Positions 52,119-60,256 are shown, counted from the first letter of the stretch. The stretch is DNA of 64,000 nucleotides from CAKSFT01 sp045544615 (GCA_045544615.1 JAZPZI010000027.1:124001-188000), one strand, 5' to 3'. The notes: generated by a model from the sequence alone, not told the origin. Numbers and translations are program-made.

Positions 52119-52854
52119 AGTTCATCTCAAAATATTCAATTAACCCCAAAACAATTCCATCAACAATTTTTTGTTGGTACTCATCCGATTCGAGTTTTTT
52201 ATCATCTTCAGGGTTTGTCATAAATCCCATCTCCAATAAAACGATCGGAACTTTTGTCCAGTTAAATCCTGTGAGGTCGTTTCGTGTAACAACACCTCTG
52301 TCATTAGCACCGGTACTATTTAATACATTGCGAAAAATAAGTTCGCCGGCACGGCGGCTCTTCTCGCAAAGTGCAGAATCGTTTATGTAGTCATTTCCCG
52401 GTACAAGCATAGACACTCCCGAAACGGACGAATTCTCTATTCCGTCCGCATGGAGTTTTACAGAAATATCTGCATTAACATCATTTGCAAGCAAAGCCCT
52501 GTCAATGTTACTCATTTCGGTTTCATGGGTTGTTCTTGTCATATAAACTTTCGCACCCTTTTCAATCAGTGCTTTCTCGAGCTTTAAGGCAACTTTTAAG
52601 TTCAATTCCTCTTCTGTTTGATTTTTCCCGCTCGTTCCCGAAACAAATGATGGTTTGGTCTTGGATGAACCCGGTGCAATCGGCTCATATTCGCCCGAAT
52701 TATTGATTCCGTGCCCTGCATCAACGCAGATAACCTTGTCCGATAACGACAATAGTGATTTATCATCCCGAACTTTATCAATATCTGAATTTTTAAAACA
52801 ACCGGTTATTAAAAAGCAAAACAGTAGTAATATAAATAAAATTCTTTTATTCAT
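52117..52854 (-). CDS. N-acetylmuramoyl-L-alanine amidase, lipoprotein
   Basis: A 245-residue zinc amidase of the Amidase_3 family that cleaves the bond between muramic acid and the stem peptide. A lipoprotein signal is visible: basic start, hydrophobic stretch and lipobox LITGC with cysteine at residue 19. The catalytic domain has VICVDAGHG, SVKLHADGIEN and VLLEMGFMTNPEDD. It overlaps the PrsW gene by eight bases. The lipid anchor would hold it at the outer face of the membrane. A sporulation or daughter-cell separation role is possible but not shown. Confidence 0.92.
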   Translation of the reverse strand: MNKRILFILLLFCFLITGCFKNSDIDKVRDDKSLLSLSDKVICVDAGHGINNSGEYEPIAPGSSKTKPSFVSGTSGKNQTEEELNLKVALKLEKALIEKGAKVYMTRTTHETEMSNIDRALLANDVNADISVKLHADGIENSSVSGVSMLVPGNDYINDSALCEKSRRAGELIFRNVLNSTGANDRGVVTRNDLTGFNWTKVPIVLLEMGFMTNPEDDKKLESDEYQQKIVDGIVLGLIEYFEMN

Positions 52855-53698
52855 TTTTTAAAATTACACTTTCTTCATTCTTTTCTTCATCAAAAAGATG
52901 TGAATATTTGTTTTGAACAAGTGCCACAGCGGTCAATCCCAAATCACAATCCATCCTTGACATTAAATGAATTTTTCTAAAACATGTAATATACATTACA
53001 ACTTCAAATGCAAGGAATATCAACATAAACGGCAAAGTACCGATAGTGCAGGTAAAGTCAAAAATACCATGGGCTATAGTCGGCATCAAGAGTGCAAAGA
53101 AAGCACTCTTTTTATAAGCAAAATTAGTAGAGTTAGGCGGAATTTTACCTGACTTCTTCAACTCATCCTCAATCATGCTTGCCGCTTTATAAATATGCCA
53201 TTTGCTATAATGGTAACCCATCATTACCGCAAAGAACATGTGCCCCGGAACAGACAAAACTGCTCTTAACAGCGCAGTTTGGAAGCCAAATTGGAATACA
53301 TATAAAATATTTTCCAACGCTGCAAATCCAAGTGACACAAAAATCGAGTAAATCAAACCGTCGAAAGTATGATTAAATTCTCTATGCTTTGAGGTCTTCC
53401 ATTTTAAAACAAAAAACTTTACAGTCTCTTCAACTAATGCAATACAAACAAAGTAATAGATAAAATTATATATGTAATACGCCGTTTTTGTTACCTGGAT
53501 ATTTTTAAAAAAAGAATCTAAAATCATACCTAACAAGCTCTCAATTTCTGCAGCCGGAAAACATGAAATTGCACCAAAGAGCAACAACATCAGTAGCAGT
53601 CCCACCGGTTCTTTTTCAACTCTGTCCTTTGAATATACATACACGCAAAGAACTACAGCCGGCAACAAGGCAGATATGGCCAACAGCAAAGCATTCAT
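52847..53698 (-). CDS. prsW: PrsW family glutamic-type intramembrane protease
   Basis: A 283-residue membrane protein with about eight hydrophobic segments and the PrsW landmarks: KEPVGLLL in the first loop, the catalytic EE in VEETVKFFVLKW, GHMFFAVMMGYHY and PTIAHGIFDF. In Bacillus PrsW cleaves the anti-sigma factor RsiW; no such anti-sigma gene is nearby here. It is coupled to the lipoprotein amidase downstream and follows the CPBP protease by 27 bases. Confidence 0.88.
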   Translation of the reverse strand: MNALLLAISALLPAVVLCVYVYSKDRVEKEPVGLLLMLLLFGAISCFPAAEIESLLGMILDSFFKNIQVTKTAYYIYNFIYYFVCIALVEETVKFFVLKWKTSKHREFNHTFDGLIYSIFVSLGFAALENILYVFQFGFQTALLRAVLSVPGHMFFAVMMGYHYSKWHIYKAASMIEDELKKSGKIPPNSTNFAYKKSAFFALLMPTIAHGIFDFTCTIGTLPFMLIFLAFEVVMYITCFRKIHLMSRMDCDLGLTAVALVQNKYSHLFDEEKNEESVILKNE

Positions 53699-53725
53699 GA
53701 AAAATCACTTTCCTTTCAATATTTA

Positions 53726-54400
53726 TTATATAATTCCAAAAAGAATAAAACCAATCGTATTTATCGCAAAGTTTGCAAACATATGTAAAAACCATGAAGG
53801 GTAGATACTCTTCCCTTTTTCATTCAGATAGTTAAATATCAGTCCACCTACAAAAAGTCCTGCCAGTACAATTAAAAATACCGACATCGAAAACCATCCA
53901 ATCATCATTGCAACATGGTATATTGCAAATACCGCCGCACTGAATATGTATGCAAATCTTCTCGATGAAACTCTCTTTAGTGTCATAAATGCAAAGCCTC
54001 TGAAGAAAAACTCCTCCAAAAGCGAGTTTATAAATGATATGTATAAAGACACCCAAAGAAAGTTTTGCTTTTCTACTCCAATATTCGAAGTCAAAGTTCC
54101 TGTAATATTTGAAAAATCAAAAACATCTTTTAGAAGAAAATATCCACCTACAATTATTACATAAAGCGGAATACACAGAGAAAGTGCAAGCTTTATTCCC
54201 TTTTTGTTTGGCTTGAATAACGGTATAATTTTGATGTTTTTATCAAATAGCGCATAAAGCATCGGCAGTGCTAAAAAGACAATCAGTTTAATTGCTGATT
54301 TCAAAAAGTAATCGGCTTTTAAAACATCAACTATTGCCATAATAGCACAAAAAACTATAACCAATAAAACCATAATATACGATTTCTTTTTATTCTGCAT
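53726..54400 (-). CDS. CPBP (Abi) family intramembrane metalloprotease
   Basis: A 224-residue membrane protein with about seven hydrophobic segments. The CPBP motifs are EEFFFRGFAF, the central histidine YHVAMMIGW and the C-terminal HMFANFAINTIGF. Family members process lipoprotein-like or bacteriocin-related peptides. It heads a three-gene unit with prsW and the amidase, giving two intramembrane proteases of different mechanism side by side. Confidence 0.9.
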   Translation of the reverse strand: MQNKKKSYIMVLLVIVFCAIMAIVDVLKADYFLKSAIKLIVFLALPMLYALFDKNIKIIPLFKPNKKGIKLALSLCIPLYVIIVGGYFLLKDVFDFSNITGTLTSNIGVEKQNFLWVSLYISFINSLLEEFFFRGFAFMTLKRVSSRRFAYIFSAAVFAIYHVAMMIGWFSMSVFLIVLAGLFVGGLIFNYLNEKGKSIYPSWFLHMFANFAINTIGFILFGII

Positions 54401-54421
54401 CTAATCACCTCTCCATTTTAC

Positions 54422-54450
54422 ATTTTAACACAAAAATAGAACGCTGTAAA
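54422..54450 (-). promoter_or_regulatory. Predicted sigma-A promoter of the CPBP-prsW-amidase unit
   Basis: Minus-strand TTTACA (54450-54445) and TAAAAT (54427-54422) are 17 bases apart, 20 bases before the start codon region. Confidence 0.65.
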
Positions 54451-54453
54451 TAA

Positions 54454-54491
54454 AAAAAGAAACTGTAATTCTAAAATTACAGTTTCTTTTT
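54454..54491 (-). terminator. Terminator of the membrane-protein operon
   Basis: A perfect 17-base stem (54454-54470 with 54475-54491, loop CTAA) lies right after the 11-residue-repeat gene, with a T run on the minus strand. It is immediately upstream of the CPBP promoter. Confidence 0.88.
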
Positions 54492-54504
54492 AAACAACAC
54501 ATAA

Positions 54505-54732
54505 TCACTGTTCGGTCTTTTCTTTTAATCTTTGTTTAGCTTCTTCAACAGTTTCATCATCGTGTGTCAGATACTTTTCAACAAATCTATCCTCGATTTT
54601 AGTATAGCCGTCTACTACACCCTTTTCGATTTTCTTATATCCATCCACAACAGCATCTTCAATTTTCTTAAAACCCTCTGTCACACCTTCTGCAATTTTT
54701 TCGTTTGCTTTTTTAAAATTTGATTTTGACAT
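54505..54732 (-). CDS. Small amphipathic protein with three 11-residue repeats
   Basis: This 75-residue hydrophilic protein contains three consecutive 11-residue units, EGFKKIEDAVV, DGYKKIEKGVV and DGYTKIEDRFV, at about residues 19-51. An 11-residue period is typical of amphipathic helices lying on membranes or of LEA-like proteins. There is no signal peptide or membrane segment, and the C-terminal quarter is acidic and basic without cysteines. It is the last gene of a TetR-flanked operon, starting one base after the membrane-protein gene. I recognise no named family; a membrane-surface or stress role is inference. Confidence 0.8.
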   Translation of the reverse strand: MSKSNFKKANEKIAEGVTEGFKKIEDAVVDGYKKIEKGVVDGYTKIEDRFVEKYLTHDDETVEEAKQRLKEKTEQ

Positions 54733-54733
54733 T

Positions 54734-55309
54734 TCAATCTTCCTTTCCTATTATTAAATTCAAACCTATCCAAATCACTATCAGGCACATTCCTATTCCG
54801 CTCAAAGTATTAAAGAGAATAATATCGGGCGGGCTCATCCCCTCAAAAGATACAAGCATCGATCTTTGCAGAGAATATATCGATACGACGCTATCTGCAA
54901 AAGCAATACTCCGAAGTGTTTTAATATGTGGTCTGTGATTTTTTCTGGATTTTATAAATCCCATAATTGCCAGAGTGATTTTTGTAAAAGCATATAGTGC
55001 GATTGTTATCATAGCAATTTCATGGTATTTAACCGCCACATTTTGTTCGATTGTCATATAAACAATCCCGGAGAGCACTATTGATAAAACAAAAATCATA
55101 ACTCCCGAAAACCTCATAATGAACCTTTCGTTTTTCCTGTCTTTTGAGGAAAATGCAATCACCGAAATCCGCATTATGCTTAAAACTATATAGTATGCAC
55201 CTACAGCAATAAACCACCAGGAAAACGAGGCAACGCCGAGTGCCCAGTTGTATATCGCAAATATGAGATTTATGATAAATTTTAATATCTCTTTGGTATG
55301 TATTTTCAT
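54734..55309 (-). CDS. Multi-pass membrane protein of unknown function
   Basis: A 191-residue protein with five to six hydrophobic segments: about residues 10-25, 30-48, 68-86, 96-114 and 165-185, with basic loops (SSKDRKNER, SRKNHRPH) between. I recognise no family motif. It starts immediately after the stop codon of the upstream small membrane-protein gene and is followed one base later by the 11-residue-repeat gene, so translation is coupled. Regulation by the divergent TetR protein is likely from the layout. Confidence 0.8.
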   Translation of the reverse strand: MKIHTKEILKFIINLIFAIYNWALGVASFSWWFIAVGAYYIVLSIMRISVIAFSSKDRKNERFIMRFSGVMIFVLSIVLSGIVYMTIEQNVAVKYHEIAMITIALYAFTKITLAIMGFIKSRKNHRPHIKTLRSIAFADSVVSIYSLQRSMLVSFEGMSPPDIILFNTLSGIGMCLIVIWIGLNLIIGKED

Positions 55310-55678
55310 TTATTTTAAACCTTTTGTTATCGGGATCAACGATAATAACAAGAGTATTCCGCAAAGCCCGATAATCGTGCCGATTATTATGTTTTCCCAT
55401 ACCATGCAAAAGCACATACCAACGCCTAAAGTCAGCGCACCGATAATTCCGAATACAGAGAGCAAAAACATTCTTCCGTTTATTTTTAACGGAGCCTTAT
55501 TCTCCATCTTTCTCCACACAAGGATTGTAATCAATCCTAACACAATTCCAACCGCGCCAAATATGATGCCGGGTTTGAATGCGTTCCATTCTGGTAAAAG
55601 TGCCATACACATCCCAAGTGAAAATAGTACACCCGATACTGTTCAGAGCATCATTGCAACAAATCTACTTTTTTTCAT
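55310..55678 (-). pseudogene. Small membrane protein gene interrupted by an in-frame TGA at codon 12
   Basis: A GGAGGT site (55692-55687) lies eight bases before ATG 55678, which opens MKKSRFVAMML and then meets TGA at 55645-55643. The same frame continues without another stop for 110 codons (TVSGVLFSLGMCMALLPEW... to 55310), giving a protein with about four hydrophobic segments, as expected for the intact gene. A restart at the downstream ATG codons (55612 or nearby) would give 100 residues but has no good ribosome site. The gene thus looks intact except for one nonsense codon; a sequencing error is possible. It heads the operon. Confidence 0.75.
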
Positions 55679-55698
55679 TTCAAAATACCTCCAAAAAT

Positions 55699-55759
55699 TA
55701 ATTGTATTAAATCAACACTTGTCTTTTTAATACAATTATAGTATAATTTCATTTGAAAT
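55699..55759. promoter_or_regulatory. Candidate TetR operators in the divergent promoter region
   Basis: Two dyads lie between the divergent genes: a perfect 13-base inverted repeat TAATTGTATTAAA (55699-55711) with TTTAATACAATTA (55726-55738), and a perfect 14-base palindrome ATTTCATTTGAAAT (55746-55759). The left arm contains a minus-strand TACAAT that could be the minus-10 of the membrane-protein operon, and the second dyad follows the TetR minus-10. Confidence 0.55.
55719..55747 (+). promoter_or_regulatory. Predicted sigma-A promoter of the TetR gene
   Basis: TTGTCT (55719-55724) and TATAAT (55742-55747) are 17 bases apart; one dyad arm lies in the spacer and the 14-base palindrome overlaps the downstream edge. 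Confidence 0.65.
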
Positions 55760-55815
55760 AAAATTCAATCATCAATTTTCAAACAGGTGTTGGAATAATA
55801 TAATGAGGTATCTTT

Positions 55816-56322
55816 ATGAATGTAAAAAATAACAAGAGAAAACGTGAATCAATCGAAAAAATCGAAAAAGCATTTATAGAAATGCTTCAGACTAAAGAAT
55901 TAAGTCAAATATCGGTAACAGATATTTGTAAGAAAACAGGCCTAAACAGAAGCACATTTTATGCAAATTTTATTGATATATATGACCTTGCAGATAAAAT
56001 CCGCGAAAAATTAGAGAACGATTTCAGTGAGCAGTTTCGGGACAGAAAAGATCATGATGCAGTAAAAATGTTTAAGCATATTTATGAAAATCAGCTTTTT
56101 TACAAGACATATTTTAAGCTCGGATATGATGAAAAACATAACGTTTCTGTATTTGACACCGTAAGGGCTGAAAATGATTTTGCAGGAAAGCATATAAAAT
56201 ATCACATCGAATTTTTCAGAAACGGTATAAATGCTATTATAAAAATGTGGTTAAATGACGGTTGCAAAGAAACGCCCGAAGAAATGGCGGAGATATTAAA
56301 AGCAGAGTATCGTGGAAGATAA
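55816..56322 (+). CDS. TetR/AcrR family transcriptional regulator
   Basis: A 168-residue regulator with an N-terminal helix-turn-helix (about residues 12-58: IEKIEKAFIEMLQ, ISVTDICKKTGLNRSTFYANF) and a short C-terminal ligand domain. The GAGG site is seven bases before the ATG. It is transcribed away from the membrane-protein operon, with dyads between them, so autoregulation and control of that operon are likely. The ligand is unknown. Confidence 0.92.
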   Translation: MNVKNNKRKRESIEKIEKAFIEMLQTKELSQISVTDICKKTGLNRSTFYANFIDIYDLADKIREKLENDFSEQFRDRKDHDAVKMFKHIYENQLFYKTYFKLGYDEKHNVSVFDTVRAENDFAGKHIKYHIEFFRNGINAIIKMWLNDGCKETPEEMAEILKAEYRGR

Positions 56323-56340
56323 TAAGAGACAAGAAAAAAA

Positions 56341-56367
56341 CCGTACACAAATGTGTACGGTTTTTTT
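56341..56367. terminator. Terminator of the TetR gene
   Basis: CCGTACACA (56341-56349) and TGTGTACGG (56352-56360) with flanking A and T runs; usable on both strands. Confidence 0.88.
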
Positions 56368-56782
56368 GAGGCGAACTGTTTGGATGCATATTGTAAAAAT
56401 AGCTTTGCAAAGCAAAGCTACATTAACTTCTTCCTTATTCTCTATTACTTATTACTTTCCAAAATCGACAAATCTTTTTAAGAAATAGTGTACCGTTCAT
56501 ATTACCACCATTTTTGTTTCCAAAAATTTCTTAAAACATCAAATAATCCGGTTTTTGAATCAACTTCTTAATTTTATTATAACATCTAAAATTATTTATT
56601 CAATGTCTAAATTTCTTTTTTTGTCATAGTTTATGAAACTTTTAACCCATTCCAATAAAAAGATAAGTCTTTGTATTCAGCGGGAACCTGTGCCTCCTTT
56701 ATCTTTCGGTATTGATATCGATTAACAGGAACCGGTGTATGTCCACATCTACCATATATGAGAAATTAAAAAGCAAGGTACA
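56368..56782. other. Gene-free stretch with hairpins and a possible coding relic
   Basis: About 415 bases without an intact gene. It holds a nine-base stem TAGCTTTGC-AAA-GCAAAGCTA at 56400-56420, an 11-base inverted repeat (56476-56486 with 56526-56536), and at about 56638-56772 on the minus strand a stop-free run of 44 codons without a start codon, containing YQYRKIKEAQVP and YKDLSFYWNGLKVS before TAA. That run looks like the end of a lost gene, though chance cannot be excluded. I recognise no family in it. Confidence 0.4.
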
Positions 56783-56811
56783 AAAAAGGTGCTGAAACTC
56801 AGCACCTTTTT
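56783..56811 (-). terminator. Terminator of the carbohydrate operon
   Basis: AAAAAGGTGCTGA (56783-56795) and TCAGCACCTTTTT (56799-56811) form a 13-base stem with a T run on the minus strand, directly after the last hydrolase gene. Confidence 0.9.
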
Positions 56812-56817
56812 CACATT

Positions 56818-58071
56818 TTACTCATCTTCTCCTAGGAAAATCTTATTTATTTTAAGAATTCTATCTTTACACATATCCCAACTTGGATCCTCAGGTCCGC
56901 AACAAGTCTTAATCACAGTTCCCCAAACACCTTCGTCCCGATAGCGTCTTGCCATATGCTCAATCATTTCCCAGAATGCATCCGACTTTTCTTCCCACTG
57001 CAACAAATACGAGCCAACATATGTTACTCCTTCACCGCAAACAATCGGCACATTAGTCCCGTACTTATTTGCAACTTCCTTGAGTTTTACAATTCCTTCT
57101 TCAAGCTTTTGCACATATTCTTCACGGTTTTTATGGAATCTTTCTTCAAGCCACTTTTCAGCATACGGCATCTTCTTCTCATCAAGATTTGCATAAAACC
57201 ACACTCTGTCATACCAGTCTTCATTGACATCTCTTGCACCTTTACGGGTATTTCTTATTTCCTCGACAGAAACAGGATTTTCAACCATAATTTCCTGGCC
57301 AATCTCTTTTTGCATTTCAGAATACAAATTCCACATAAAATATGGGTGGCTGTTATATACCTGCATATTTTCAGGCACATATTCATCCCTTGAAGATGGT
57401 GACATACAGTCATATGCAAATAGCATTTCGGGGTACTTTTCCTGAATCCATGCAAGTGCTTTTTCGTGTGATTTTTTAAACTCAAGCGCTTCTTCGTATG
57501 TAACCGTTCCAGCTTTATCTTCTCTGAACATCCATGCCCATCCGTCTGCTTCATTTGCAATCTCGCAAAAGGCAATACAATCAAATAAATCCCGTTTTTT
57601 AAGCTCCTGCAAAATATAGTCAAGATACTTTGCAAATGTCATAAATATCTCATATTTCGGAATGTTGTGCATTTTTTCTACCATGTAATTATCGCCCACA
57701 TACCAGAAAGTGTGCAGATAAAACCACGACGATAAAATAACATACATACCATGTCTTTTTGCTGACTCACATATTTCGATCAATCTTTTTAAAAGATCAT
57801 GACGCATGCCATCTCTCGAAACCGATTGACGTGTAATATTACTGTAAGCACCAAACGATTTTCTTAACATAAATGGAGGAAGTTCGTTTCCGTCAACATC
57901 GTGAATCAGACCTGCTCCATCATCAAAACGCAAGCAGTTAAACCCTCTTTCTTTGTGTTCACGCATAACCTTATCTATATCCTGATAAACGTGCCCTTCC
58001 TCAACACCATAAAGTAACCATATTGGAAAAGCAATCGTTAACTTTTCAGGCAGATGCTTTGGTAAATTCAT
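56818..58071 (-). CDS. Cellulase-like glycoside hydrolase, copy A
   Basis: A 417-residue protein resembling the cellulase-like (beta/alpha)8 hydrolases of the GH5 clan. The likely acid/base glutamate is E174 in CEIANEADGWAW (the NE pair after strand 4), and the likely nucleophile is E347 in PIVCGEGVTYVG. No signal peptide is present, so it should act on imported oligosaccharides. Its first 65 residues are identical to those of copy B next to it, and overall identity is roughly 80 percent by hand count. It is the last gene of the operon, 17 bases after copy B. Substrate is not predictable. Confidence 0.8.
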   Translation of the reverse strand: MNLPKHLPEKLTIAFPIWLLYGVEEGHVYQDIDKVMREHKERGFNCLRFDDGAGLIHDVDGNELPPFMLRKSFGAYSNITRQSVSRDGMRHDLLKRLIEICESAKRHGMYVILSSWFYLHTFWYVGDNYMVEKMHNIPKYEIFMTFAKYLDYILQELKKRDLFDCIAFCEIANEADGWAWMFREDKAGTVTYEEALEFKKSHEKALAWIQEKYPEMLFAYDCMSPSSRDEYVPENMQVYNSHPYFMWNLYSEMQKEIGQEIMVENPVSVEEIRNTRKGARDVNEDWYDRVWFYANLDEKKMPYAEKWLEERFHKNREEYVQKLEEGIVKLKEVANKYGTNVPIVCGEGVTYVGSYLLQWEEKSDAFWEMIEHMARRYRDEGVWGTVIKTCCGPEDPSWDMCKDRILKINKIFLGEDE

Positions 58072-58088
58072 AAATTAGTCCTCCCTTT

Positions 58089-59342
58089 TTACTCAATATC
58101 GCCAATAAAAATTTTATTTACTCTTAAAATACGTTCTTTACAATTTTCCCAATTCGAAAAATCCGGTCCGCAGCATGTTTTCACAACAGAACCCCATATT
58201 CCTTCATCTCTATAGCGTCTTGCCATATATTCAAGCGTTTCCCAGAACGCATCCGAACCTTCTTCCCATTGTATTTTTGAAGACCCCATATAAATAACGC
58301 CTTCACCGCAAACAATTGGCACATTAGTCCCGTACTTATTTGCAACTTCCTTGAGTTTTACAATGCCTTCTTCAAGTTTTTCAATGTATTCCTCCCTATT
58401 TCGTGCAAATCTTTCTTCAAGCCACTTTTCAGCGTATGGCATTTTCTTCTCGTCAAGGTTTTTATAAAAACATACTCTATGATACCAGTCTTCATTAACA
58501 CCCCTTGAACTGCCACGTGCTTTTTTTACATCATCAACCGAAATGGGATTTTCAACTATTATCTCATTCGCTATCTCTTTTTGCATTTCAGAATACAAGT
58601 TCCACATAAAATATGGGTGGCTGTTATATACCTGCATATTTTCAGGTACATACTCATCCCTTGAAAATGGTGACATACAGTCATATGCAAATAGAATTTC
58701 AGGGTACTTTTCCTGAAGCCATGCAAGTGCTTTTTCGTGTGATTTTTTGAACTCCAGTGCTTCGTCGTATGTAACAGTTCCCGCTTTATCTTCTCTGAAC
58801 ATCCATGCCCATCCGTCTGCTTCATTTGCAATCTCGCAAAAGGCAATACAATCAAATAAATCCCGTTTTTTAAGCTCCTGCAAAATATAGTCAAGGTACT
58901 TTGCAAATGTCATAAAAATCTCATACTTCGTAACATTGTGCAATTCTTCTACAAGTTTGTTGTCGCCAATATACCAAAAAGTATGCAAATAAAACCAAGA
59001 TGATAAAATGACATACATACCATGTCTTTTTGCAGACTCACATATTTCAATCAATCTTTTTAAAAGGTCATGGCAGGTCATTTTTTTAGTAACCATCTGT
59101 CGCATAGGAACCTTCATATTCTCAAGCAAAGGTTTTAACACGAAATCCGGAAGCTCGTTTCCGTCAACATCGTGAATCAGACCTGCGCCATCATCAAAAC
59201 GCAAGCAGTTAAATCCTCTTTCTTTGTGTTCACGCATAACCTTATCTATATCCTGATAAACGTGTCCTTCCTCAACACCATAAAGTAACCATATCGGAAA
59301 AGCAATCGTTAACTTTTCAGGCAGATGCTTTGGTAAATTCAT
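58089..59342 (-). CDS. Cellulase-like glycoside hydrolase, copy B
   Basis: Tandem paralogue of copy A with the same length of 417 residues and both putative catalytic glutamates conserved (CEIANEADGWAW and PIVCGEGVIYMG). Differences are concentrated in residues about 66-90 (DFVLKPLLENMKVPMRQ here), 268-282 and the last 70 residues. The N-terminal and central parts are nearly unchanged, also at DNA level, which suggests a recent duplication with selection or recombination on defined loops. The gene starts 18 bases after the transporter gene. No signal peptide. Confidence 0.8.
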   Translation of the reverse strand: MNLPKHLPEKLTIAFPIWLLYGVEEGHVYQDIDKVMREHKERGFNCLRFDDGAGLIHDVDGNELPDFVLKPLLENMKVPMRQMVTKKMTCHDLLKRLIEICESAKRHGMYVILSSWFYLHTFWYIGDNKLVEELHNVTKYEIFMTFAKYLDYILQELKKRDLFDCIAFCEIANEADGWAWMFREDKAGTVTYDEALEFKKSHEKALAWLQEKYPEILFAYDCMSPFSRDEYVPENMQVYNSHPYFMWNLYSEMQKEIANEIIVENPISVDDVKKARGSSRGVNEDWYHRVCFYKNLDEKKMPYAEKWLEERFARNREEYIEKLEEGIVKLKEVANKYGTNVPIVCGEGVIYMGSSKIQWEEGSDAFWETLEYMARRYRDEGIWGSVVKTCCGPDFSNWENCKERILRVNKIFIGDIE

Positions 59343-59360
59343 AATTTTACCTCCTTGAAA

Positions 59361-60245
59361 TTATAAAAATAACAATGTTCCAACAAAACAGATTATCACA
59401 CTTGACAAAAGCTTCTTTGTGGGTTTTACTTTGAAAATAAGCAAATCAAAAACCGCCGAGAAAATAATGCTTCCGCCAGTTATAAACGGATAGAGCACAG
59501 TTGCAGGAAGTTCTTTTGCTCCGTTTAGCTGTAACAAATACGATGCACCATCTACAATCGCCACAAGTGCAAAAATCAAAAGTATTTTTTTATCAAATAC
59601 GATCTTCCTGACAGAAATCTCTTTGTTTTCACCTTTTACAGTATTGAAAATCAAAATCAGACCGCACACAAAACATCTGGAAATATTTGAAAGTATAATG
59701 AATCCTTCACTGGATACAGTCGGATATATCTGTTCAATCTGGTGTGTTTTTGAAATAACGCTTACAAATCCGTTCATTACAAAAACAGCCACACACAAAG
59801 CTATAAGCTTAAAGGATTTTTTACCTTCCCCTAACTTTGAAATCAAAACCGCGAGGAAAATCAGAACTAATCCGATTGTTCTCAGGACAGAGAATTTTTC
59901 ATCAAGAAAAGCAATCCCCCACAAATACGGAATAATCATTCCGCCCGTCATCAAAAACAATGAGAATAGGGTCATTCCGCCAAGTTTTAAAATTTCGAAA
60001 CCAATCACTTTATATGTAAGACACAATAACGCCATCGCAAAGGCCATAAAAAACGAAAACGGAGTGATTTCTATTTTGAACCCGTTTATCCCACAAAACA
60101 CGACGGCAGAAATCAGTGATGTAATTAAAACATAAAGCAGTACAACCTTCTGACTTCCTCCAACCCGTTTTTGATATTCATTTTGCAATGTAAATGTACC
60201 TGCCAACAAAATTGTTGCAACAGTAATCATCAAATAATTTATCAT
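59361..60245 (-). CDS. EamA/DMT-type transporter
   Basis: A 294-residue integral membrane protein with ten hydrophobic segments in two repeats of five, the drug/metabolite transporter fold. In this operon it may carry a sugar or sugar derivative, since some DMT members such as RhaT import rhamnose, but nothing in the sequence fixes the substrate. The frame extends nine codons upstream into the beta-helix gene; ATG 60245 has GAGG six bases ahead and begins 11 bases after that gene's stop, so I use it. Confidence 0.85.
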   Translation of the reverse strand: MINYLMITVATILLAGTFTLQNEYQKRVGGSQKVVLLYVLITSLISAVVFCGINGFKIEITPFSFFMAFAMALLCLTYKVIGFEILKLGGMTLFSLFLMTGGMIIPYLWGIAFLDEKFSVLRTIGLVLIFLAVLISKLGEGKKSFKLIALCVAVFVMNGFVSVISKTHQIEQIYPTVSSEGFIILSNISRCFVCGLILIFNTVKGENKEISVRKIVFDKKILLIFALVAIVDGASYLLQLNGAKELPATVLYPFITGGSIIFSAVFDLLIFKVKPTKKLLSSVIICFVGTLLFL

Positions 60246-60256
60246 TCTTTTCCTCT

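Noticed and set aside
55643..55645. Selenocysteine or TGA-as-tryptophan reading in the small membrane protein
   Set aside because: TGA ends several intact genes in the window, no selenocysteine-insertion-type stem was evident just after the codon, and a nonsense change is simpler.
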